A DNA stretch of 24,290 bases. It comes from Oscillospiraceae bacterium (GTDB lineage: Bacteria > Bacillota > Clostridia > Oscillospirales > Oscillospiraceae). This document shows, piece after piece, positions 6,446 to 11,443 of the stretch (position 1 is its first letter; each line of letters opens with the position of its first letter). Made by a program: the position numbers and the translations under genes. Below the pieces are notes generated by a model. It ran no database searches. It was not told the origin of the DNA and saw only the letters and a list, made by a program, of their open reading frames with translations. The DNA lies in assembly GCA_020025345.1 (NCBI GenBank), contig JAHHSH010000024.1, positions 1-24,290 of the forward strand. Direction: 5' to 3'.

Positions 6446-6479
6446 ATCACCTCCGCAGGTAGTATGTCCCGGAGGTGAT
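6446..6479 (-). promoter_or_regulatory. Hairpin sequestering the ribosome binding site of the 66-residue gene
   Basis: On the minus strand ATCACCTCCG pairs with CGGAGGTGAT over 10 perfect base pairs around a 14-base loop. The right arm is the Shine-Dalgarno of the gene starting at 6441, and the left arm has the same sequence as the anti-Shine-Dalgarno end of 16S rRNA. Read on the plus strand, the same hairpin is followed by GCTTTTTT (6480-6487) and could work as a terminator. Confidence 0.6.
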
Positions 6480-6501
6480 GCTTTTTTGTGTCTCCTTTAC
6501 G

Positions 6502-6529
6502 CACCGTATGGGCTTTCGTTGCATACACT
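6502..6529 (+). promoter_or_regulatory. Possible mother-cell sporulation promoter (SigK/SigE-like)
   Basis: CACC at 6502-6505, a 16-base spacer and CATACACT at 6522-6529 resemble the B. subtilis SigK form (mACm-N16-CATAnnnTA), although the last base is G instead of A. The start point would fall almost on the Shine-Dalgarno of the amidase, leaving a very short leader, so this is tentative. Confidence 0.3.
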
Positions 6530-6550
6530 GTCTCAAAGGAGCGATTTTTT

Positions 6551-7129
6551 ATGGCTATCAAAATTTATATAGATCAGGGGCACAACCCCACCGGAGCCCC
6601 CAATGCCGGAGCCTCCTACTTTGGGCAGGACGAACAGGATGTGACCTATGAAGTCGGGCAGATCCTCGCCTCTCTCCTGCGCACCGACCCGCGCTTTGAG
6701 GTGAAGCTGTCCCGCCCCACACCGGAAACGGTGGTAGGCACCTCCAACGCCTCCAGTCTCCGCGAGAGGGTCAGTCAGGCCAACAGCTGGGGCGCCAACT
6801 ACTTCATCAGCATCCACGCCAACGCCGCCGAGAATCCCAAGGCCAACGGCACAGAGGTCTACATCTACCGCCAGTACACCCAGGCCAACTGGCTGGGCGA
6901 GGCAGTGCTGCAGGGCATCGTGGAGACCGTGGGCACAAAGGATAACGGCGTCCGGGCAAGGCCGGGACTCTATGTGCTCAAAAGGACGAATATGCCCGCC
7001 ATACTGGTGGAGCTGGGCTATCTCTCCAACCCCGGCGACGCAGAGAAATTGAAAAACGACCGCTACGCCTTTGCCCTTGGCATCTATCGGGGCATCCTGC
7101 AGTATTTTGGTTTTGACCAAAACGCATAA
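6551..7129 (+). CDS. N-acetylmuramoyl-L-alanine amidase (Amidase_3 family)
   Basis: A 192-residue zinc hydrolase consisting of a single Amidase_3 domain, which cleaves the bond between MurNAc and the L-Ala of the stem peptide. Zinc ligands and catalytic residues are visible: H11 in DQGHNP, E28 in GQDEQDV, H89 in SIHANA and the catalytic E154 in VELGYLSN. There is no signal peptide or binding domain, unlike secreted LytC-type enzymes; this fits a CwlD-like sporulation enzyme or one exported in another way. The start at 6551 is supported by AAAGGAG at 6535-6541; the frame is open upstream to 6488 but has no better site. It is followed after 33 bases by a small protein and then a SpoIID-like protein, an amidase/SpoIID combination that recalls SpoIIP-SpoIID in engulfment. 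Confidence 0.88.
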   Translation: MAIKIYIDQGHNPTGAPNAGASYFGQDEQDVTYEVGQILASLLRTDPRFEVKLSRPTPETVVGTSNASSLRERVSQANSWGANYFISIHANAAENPKANGTEVYIYRQYTQANWLGEAVLQGIVETVGTKDNGVRARPGLYVLKRTNMPAILVELGYLSNPGDAEKLKNDRYAFALGIYRGILQYFGFDQNA

Positions 7130-7162
7130 CACCGCCACTCCACTGGAAAGGAAGGAATTGCT

Positions 7163-7597
7163 ATGAACCACTCCACCCCCGCTACAAACCGCAGCGCCTA
7201 TCCGGCGCCAACGCCGCCGGATTCGCTCACCTATCAGGATTTTCTTCTGCAAAATCCCATGGAAGGCTCCTTGAAAATTCAAGCCAGCCGCGCCCAAAAA
7301 GCCTTGCCCACATCGGATGTGGAAATCTTTATCTTGCAGCAATTCTATGACCAGCGCGTCCTCTTCTTCCGGGGAAAGACGGACGCCGATGGGCTCATCG
7401 ACAATATCATTCTGCCCGCGCCGCCCCGGCTGGACTCTCTGCAGTCAGCCGATGCGGGACAGGGCGCGCTCTATCGAGTGTACGCCGACCATCCCGATTT
7501 TCTGCCGGAATCCTACGAAATCGAGATCTTCGAGGGAATCACCTCGATTTTACCGGTCGTCATGCAGCTGCCGCAGGAGAATGAGCCATGGCAGTAA
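7163..7597 (+). CDS. Small beta-rich protein between amidase and SpoIID-like genes
   Basis: 144 residues, not assigned to a named family. After a Pro/Ser/Thr-rich N-terminus (about 1-30) comes a stretch with the pattern of a carboxypeptidase-regulatory or Cna-B type beta sandwich: alternating hydrophobic strands, FFRGKTDADGLIDNIILPAP (a TDxDG turn then LPAP), and a final strand pair ending VVMQLPQ. There is no signal peptide or membrane segment. AAGGAAGG precedes the ATG. Its last 10 bases overlap the start of the next gene, so translation is probably coupled. It may act as an adaptor that positions the neighbouring peptidoglycan enzymes; this is inference from position only. Confidence 0.7.
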   Translation: MNHSTPATNRSAYPAPTPPDSLTYQDFLLQNPMEGSLKIQASRAQKALPTSDVEIFILQQFYDQRVLFFRGKTDADGLIDNIILPAPPRLDSLQSADAGQGALYRVYADHPDFLPESYEIEIFEGITSILPVVMQLPQENEPWQ

Positions 7598-8928
7598 ATA
7601 AAATTCCCACTTATATCACCGTCCATCTGGGAGCGCCCGATGACAGCAGCGCCCCCAACGTCACGGTGCCTTTTATCGACTATGCAAAGAATGTGGCCTC
7701 CAGTGAGATCTACCCCACATGGCCGGAAAGTGCCCTCCGGGCCAACATCTATGCACAGGTGACCTTCGCCCTCAACCGCATCTATACCGAATGGTATCCC
7801 AGCCGCGGCTATGACTTCGACATCACCTCCTCCACCCGATATGACCAGAAATTCATTGAGGGCCGGGAGATCTTCGAGTCGGTATCCCGCATTGTGGATA
7901 ACCTCTTTAACGACTATGTGGTGCGGCAGGGCTATGTGCAGCCTCTCTTTACCCAATACTGCAATGGCACCACCTCCACTTGTGACGGTTTGAGCCAGTG
8001 GGGTACGGTAGATCTGGCAAAAAAAGGGCTGACTCCCTACGAAATTCTACAGCACTACTACGGTGAGGATATCAACATCGTCTTTAACGCACCCACTGCC
8101 GCTAATATTCCCTCCTATCCGGGGATTCCCCTGCGATTAGGCACCTCCTCTGAGGATGTGCGGATCCTGAAGCGTCAGCTCAACCGCATCGGCAAAAACT
8201 ATCCCGGTCTGCGGCCTCAGCTGGTACTCAGCACTTACTACGACATCCCCATGGAAGAGGCGGTCAAGAGCTTCCAGACGATCTTCAACCTGTCCGCCGA
8301 CGGTATTGTGGGCAAAGTCACATGGTATAAGATCAAGTCGATCTACAACGGTGTGAAAAGGCTGGCCGAACTGGACTCCGAGGGTCTGACGGAGGAAGAA
8401 ACCTCCCGGGATTTTGCCGAAATTTTAGGCCCCGGCAGCACCGGCGAGCAGGTGAAGACCATCCAATACTACCTCACTGTGCTGGCCTATTTCGATGATC
8501 GGCTGCCGCCGCCCGGCACAGACGGTGTCTACGATGAAGCTACCGTAGCCTCTGTCCGCGCCTTCCAGACACAGCAGGGTCTGCCCGCCGACGGCATCGT
8601 GGGGCGCAACACATGGAACGCCATCGTCACCCAGTATGACCGCACCCGCAACTCCATTGACCCCGGCTCGCTGGATAATAAGGATGAATTCTATCCCGGC
8701 CGTGTGCTGACGCCGGGACAGACCGGGCATGATGTTGAGATTTTGCAGGGCTTTTTACGCAAGGCGGCCCAACTCCACCCCGAGATTCCCTTTGTGGAAA
8801 TCACCGGCGTCTACGACGCTCCCACCGAAGCCGCCGTCAAAGCCGTGCAGCAGCTATCCGGTCTGCCGCTCAGCGGCGTCACCGGCGCGCCCACATGGGA
8901 TGCCGCCGTCCGGTTAAGCCGCAGCTGA
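7588..8928 (+). CDS. SpoIID/LytB-like protein with three peptidoglycan-binding domains
   Basis: 446 residues. The N-terminal ~165 residues follow the SpoIID/LytB layout: NVASSEIYPTWPESALRA, with E40 at the position of the catalytic Glu of the lytic transglycosylase SpoIID, then GYDFDITSSTRYDQ, FTQYCNGTTSTCDGLSQWG and a final EILQHYYG. Three PG_binding_1 repeats follow at about 184-248, 281-346 and 375-441, each with the GTxSxDV...L start and DGIVGxxTW-type end; the third has SGVTGAPTW. There is no signal peptide. The start codon overlaps the previous gene by 10 bases. The likely role is peptidoglycan remodelling, perhaps cortex or engulfment, together with the amidase two genes upstream. The SpoIID assignment is by motif pattern. 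Confidence 0.8.
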   Translation: MAVNKIPTYITVHLGAPDDSSAPNVTVPFIDYAKNVASSEIYPTWPESALRANIYAQVTFALNRIYTEWYPSRGYDFDITSSTRYDQKFIEGREIFESVSRIVDNLFNDYVVRQGYVQPLFTQYCNGTTSTCDGLSQWGTVDLAKKGLTPYEILQHYYGEDINIVFNAPTAANIPSYPGIPLRLGTSSEDVRILKRQLNRIGKNYPGLRPQLVLSTYYDIPMEEAVKSFQTIFNLSADGIVGKVTWYKIKSIYNGVKRLAELDSEGLTEEETSRDFAEILGPGSTGEQVKTIQYYLTVLAYFDDRLPPPGTDGVYDEATVASVRAFQTQQGLPADGIVGRNTWNAIVTQYDRTRNSIDPGSLDNKDEFYPGRVLTPGQTGHDVEILQGFLRKAAQLHPEIPFVEITGVYDAPTEAAVKAVQQLSGLPLSGVTGAPTWDAAVRLSRS

Positions 8929-9001
8929 CAGCCGCCGTTTCCATGGCGGCCTGCACCAACGGACACAATCCATTTCAAGTTTTCTCCTCTTCCCTTGCTG
9001 T

Positions 9002-9041
9002 ACTCCCCGCCGCCACAGACAGGCGCGGGGAGTGCGCTTTT
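9002..9041 (+). terminator. Terminator of the amidase-SpoIID cluster
   Basis: ACTCCCCGC (9002-9010) pairs with GCGGGGAGT (9025-9033), followed by GCGCTTTT. A second GC-rich hairpin without a T tract (8931-8936 with 8945-8950) lies just after the stop codon. Confidence 0.7.
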
Positions 9042-9046
9042 CCCCC

Positions 9047-9076
9047 TTGACTTTTCCCCCCTATGCCCCTTATAAT
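9047..9076 (+). promoter_or_regulatory. Promoter of the cobalamin riboswitch transcript
   Basis: TTGACT (9047-9052), an 18-base spacer and TATAAT (9071-9076). Transcription would begin near 9083, shortly before the P1 stem of the riboswitch. Confidence 0.85.
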
Positions 9077-9095
9077 AAGGATAGTTTCATATGTT

Positions 9096-9301
9096 GCATC
9101 ATGTCTTGGCGTATGGCTGCGCTTTTGCAGACGCCAAGATTAGGAAATCCGGTCAAAGTCCGGAGCTATGACCCGTAGCTGTATATGCAGGAGTGGGCTG
9201 TTCGCGGCGCAAGTCGGCCATTGTGTCTTATGACATGAGAAGGTAGAGCAGTTCACGCAGGAGTTCTCTCCCCAATGCATGAGCCAGAATGTCGATGATG
9301 C
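9096..9301 (+). ncRNA. Cobalamin (B12) riboswitch
   Basis: The order of conserved blocks fits the cobalamin aptamer. P1 is GCATCAT (9096-9102) with ATGATGC (9295-9301). CTTGGCGT (9105-9112) pairs with ACGCCAAG (9131-9138). The core then reads GATTAGGAAATCCGGTCAAA, a CCGG/CCGG stem and ACCCGTAGCTGTA, close to the consensus GGGAA-GGTGAAA-CCGC-CTGTA. GGCCATTG and GAGAAGG match the GCCACTG and GGGAAGG blocks, and AGCCAGAATGTC (9282-9293) is a diverged B12 box. It is followed by a strong hairpin (9315-9336) and a U-tract terminator (9366-9398), so control is probably by transcription termination on B12 binding. The regulated genes are the Cys-rich protein at 9505 and its neighbour. Confidence 0.82.
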
Positions 9302-9314
9302 TCGAGCCTGAAGA

Positions 9315-9336
9315 GCACTGCTGCGCGCAGCAGTGC
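9315..9336 (+). promoter_or_regulatory. Hairpin in the riboswitch expression platform
   Basis: GCACTGCTGC and GCAGCAGTGC form a 10-base inverted repeat separated by two bases, lying between the aptamer and the terminator. No U tract follows it directly. Confidence 0.6.
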
Positions 9337-9365
9337 GGACAGTTGGGTGCACGAAAAAAATCGGT

Positions 9366-9398
9366 CGTGACTTGTCGTATGACTTGTCACGCTTTTTT
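9366..9398 (+). terminator. Riboswitch-controlled terminator
   Basis: CGTGAC (9366-9371) pairs with GTCACG (9386-9391), with a further GTC/GAC pair inside, followed by C and six T (9393-9398). It lies between the aptamer and the coding region. Confidence 0.75.
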
Positions 9399-9442
9399 AT
9401 TACCCTTTATTTTGCAGTTTGCTTTCCATGATAGTGGAAGGT

Positions 9443-9468
9443 GGACAGAGCCTGTACAGGCTCTGTCC
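9443..9468. repeat. Perfect 26-base palindrome in the leader of the Cys-rich gene
   Basis: The sequence from 9443 to 9468 (GGACAGAGCC at its left end, GGCTCTGTCC at its right) equals its own reverse complement. It sits between the riboswitch terminator and the Shine-Dalgarno at 9491. It has no T tract, so it is not an intrinsic terminator. Confidence 0.85.
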
Positions 9469-9504
9469 CCGCCTCCCACGACCCAGAGTGAAAGGAGATC
9501 ATAT

Positions 9505-9798
9505 ATGTCTGACAACATCTCTATGAAAAAGCCGGAGGAATGTGCCTATTCCTTTACGCAGCACACACGCTGTGAGTTTTTCCCCTGCCACGCCACCGAC
9601 CACCCGGAGGACTTCAACTGTCTTTTCTGCTACTGCCCCCTCTATGCACTGGGCAGCAAATGCGGCGGCAATTTCACCTATCTCGACAACGGCATTAAAG
9701 ATTGCACAAACTGCCTGGTTCCTCACAACCGCGGCAGCTATTCCTACGTTCTCAAGCGCTATCCCGAGCTGATGGAGCTGGCAAAAAAGAACCGCTGA
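9505..9798 (+). CDS. Cysteine-rich small domain protein (zinc-finger-like, PF04071 type)
   Basis: 97 residues with nine Cys (C13, C23, C28, C39, C42, C44, C53, C67, C70), including CLFCYCP and CTNC, and PF04071-type spacing. The family is a probable metal-binding domain often encoded near cobalamin biosynthesis genes; its biochemical role is unknown. The start at 9505 is fixed by AAAGGAG at 9491-9497; the frame is open further upstream but would run through the riboswitch. Placement behind a cobalamin riboswitch supports a B12-related role, perhaps in corrinoid or cobalt handling. The next gene starts 13 bases downstream. The family call is fairly firm and the function is open. Confidence 0.8.
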   Translation: MSDNISMKKPEECAYSFTQHTRCEFFPCHATDHPEDFNCLFCYCPLYALGSKCGGNFTYLDNGIKDCTNCLVPHNRGSYSYVLKRYPELMELAKKNR

Positions 9799-9811
9799 CA
9801 AGGAGGGCATC

Positions 9812-10102
9812 ATGCATATCCACTGGTTTGAAAATGAAGACAATCTGGTCTATATCAACGCAGAAAAAGACCTGCACCGGCTGGAAATCCAGCTGCAGCT
9901 GCCCGGCTTGGAGGAGGCTGCTACCGAGCTCCATCTCCATCCGACAAAAGAAGGTTTGACACTGCGAGGCCCTCGCCGCACCACGGCGCGGCTGCTGATC
10001 CCCGATCTGCTCTTTGACCGCCACATCGAAATGGGAGAGAACATCTTCCTCTTCCGCGGCGAAATGATGGAGTGCTACGTCCTGTACTGGATTGAAAAGT
10101 AA
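9812..10102 (+). CDS. Unknown 96-residue protein in the B12-riboswitch unit
   Basis: Not recognised. AAGGAGG lies just before the ATG and the gene follows the Cys-rich protein by 13 bases, so both should be under the riboswitch. The protein is soluble, with an N-terminal acidic/aromatic stretch (HIHWFENEDNLVY) and then alternating strands (LEIQLQLPGLEE, LTLRGPRRT, ARLLIPDLLF, ENIFLFRGEMMECYVLYWIEK). The pattern LQLPG...LTLRGPRR faintly recalls an Hsp20/CS beta-sandwich, but the match is too weak to name it. There is no signal peptide, membrane segment or cofactor motif. Confidence 0.65.
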   Translation: MHIHWFENEDNLVYINAEKDLHRLEIQLQLPGLEEAATELHLHPTKEGLTLRGPRRTTARLLIPDLLFDRHIEMGENIFLFRGEMMECYVLYWIEK

Positions 10103-10113
10103 CCTAAAAAAGT

Positions 10114-10157
10114 CACCGAGAATCTGATGTATCAGCCATTGGATTCTCGGTGTTTTT
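10114..10157 (+). terminator. Terminator of the riboswitch unit
   Basis: CACCGAGAATC (10114-10124) pairs with GATTCTCGGTG (10142-10152) over 11 perfect base pairs, followed by five T. Confidence 0.9.
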
Positions 10158-10177
10158 CCGTTTTTGGGCTATTTTTG

Positions 10178-10206
10178 TTGACAATTAGACGTAAAACGCT
10201 TACAAT
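10178..10206 (+). promoter_or_regulatory. Promoter of the APH-family kinase gene
   Basis: TTGACA (10178-10183), a 17-base spacer and TACAAT (10201-10206), giving a leader of about 60 bases. Confidence 0.85.
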
Positions 10207-10275
10207 AAAAATGTTATTGTCTTCTAAGACCCTTGATATACAGGAGCACACAAGACATTTGAGAGGTTATCAACT

Positions 10276-11400
10276 ATGGATATACGCGCGAAATTAGAGC
10301 AGATCAGCAGACTTTTCTGCATTGAGGGCTCCTTTATCGGCTACCGAACCATTCAGGTCGGCAACGTAAACCAAACGTATGAGGTGCGCTTTCTGCGTCC
10401 CGATGGGCGGCGAAAGTCCTATCTCATTCAAAATGTGAATACTTATGCTTTCCGCCGCCCTGTACAGCTGATGGAGAATATCGATCAGGTCACCGAGCAC
10501 ATCCGGCACAAGAAGCCGGGACAGATTGCTCTTCACTTCCACCACACCGCTGATCGGAAGATCTATGTGGCAGACGGCGAGAATTTCTGGCGCATGACCA
10601 ACTATATCCCCTCCGTCACCTACAGCTCCGTCATCGACGAGCGGGTGGTGCGTAATGCCGGCCGTGCCTTTGGCGAGTTCCAGATGCAGCTGTCCGACTT
10701 CGATATCACCAAGCTCCACGAGACCATCCCCGGTTTCCACAACACCCGTCTGCGCTACAAGCAGCTGCTGGATGCCGTAAAATTGGATCCCGTGGGACGT
10801 CTTAATGAGGTACAGGGCGATTTGGAATATCTGATGCGCGTCAGGGAAGACGCCTGCCGATTGACCGATCTGCAAAAGGCGGGGCTGCTCCCTCTGCGTG
10901 TCACGCACAACGACACCAAGATCAACAACGTGCTCTTTAATCCCGACGATCAGTCCGCTCTTGTGGTCATTGATCTGGACACGGTGATGCCCGGTCTGGT
11001 GGGACACGATTTCGGTGACGCCATTCGTTTTGCCGCCAATACCGAGCCGGAGGACTCCCCCAATTACCAGGACGCCAGCCTCGATCTGGACGTTTTCTCC
11101 GCCTTTACCGACGGTTTCCTGGAGATGACCGCCAATACCCTTACCGCTACGGAGATCGAGACACTGGCGCTGAGCTGCTTCTCTTTGACAGTGGAGCTGG
11201 CTACACGCTTCCTCACCGACTATCTTTTGGACGACCCCTATTTCAAAACCTCCTACCCGGAGCACAATCTGGTGCGTACCCGCTGTCAAATTGCGCTCTC
11301 GCAGGATATGCATGCCAATCGGGACACTATGATGGAGATCATTCACGACTCCATTACCAAGTGGAAAAGGCCTGCCTGTCCTCTTCCCCGCCATCTTTAA
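10276..11400 (+). CDS. APH-fold phosphotransferase, N-acetylhexosamine 1-kinase-like
   Basis: 374 residues of the aminoglycoside/choline kinase-like fold. The catalytic loop is THNDTKINNVLF (H211, D213, N218) and the metal-binding segment VIDLDTVMPGLVGHDFGDAIR. The DLDTVMPG and FGDAIR wording and the N-terminal QVGNVNQTYEV are typical of the branch that contains the N-acetylhexosamine 1-kinase NahK, which phosphorylates GlcNAc/GalNAc at C1. The length fits NahK (about 360). The gene is alone in its transcript, with no lacto-N-biose phosphorylase nearby, so the sugar substrate is uncertain; a homoserine, choline or other small-molecule kinase role cannot be excluded. The ribosome binding site is GAGAGG, about 10 bases before ATG. 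Confidence 0.75.
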   Translation: MDIRAKLEQISRLFCIEGSFIGYRTIQVGNVNQTYEVRFLRPDGRRKSYLIQNVNTYAFRRPVQLMENIDQVTEHIRHKKPGQIALHFHHTADRKIYVADGENFWRMTNYIPSVTYSSVIDERVVRNAGRAFGEFQMQLSDFDITKLHETIPGFHNTRLRYKQLLDAVKLDPVGRLNEVQGDLEYLMRVREDACRLTDLQKAGLLPLRVTHNDTKINNVLFNPDDQSALVVIDLDTVMPGLVGHDFGDAIRFAANTEPEDSPNYQDASLDLDVFSAFTDGFLEMTANTLTATEIETLALSCFSLTVELATRFLTDYLLDDPYFKTSYPEHNLVRTRCQIALSQDMHANRDTMMEIIHDSITKWKRPACPLPRHL

Positions 11401-11405
11401 AATGC

Positions 11406-11440
11406 AAAAGAGTCCGGATCTTTGATCCGGACTCTTTTTT
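11406..11440. terminator. Bidirectional terminator between convergent genes
   Basis: A 15-bp perfect stem (11406-11420 with 11424-11438) with a 3-base loop and a T tract running to 11441, between stops at 11400 and 11444. The A-rich left edge provides the T tract for the minus strand. Confidence 0.92.
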
Positions 11441-11443
11441 TCG

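Noticed and set aside
6551..8928. Prophage lysis or tail genes
   Set aside because: Amidase plus PG-binding domains can suggest phage, but no holin, tail or capsid gene is nearby and the third protein has a SpoIID-like domain.
10276..11400. Aminoglycoside resistance kinase
   Set aside because: The fold is APH-like, but the DLDTVMPG and FGDAIR motifs fit the N-acetylhexosamine kinase-like branch better.
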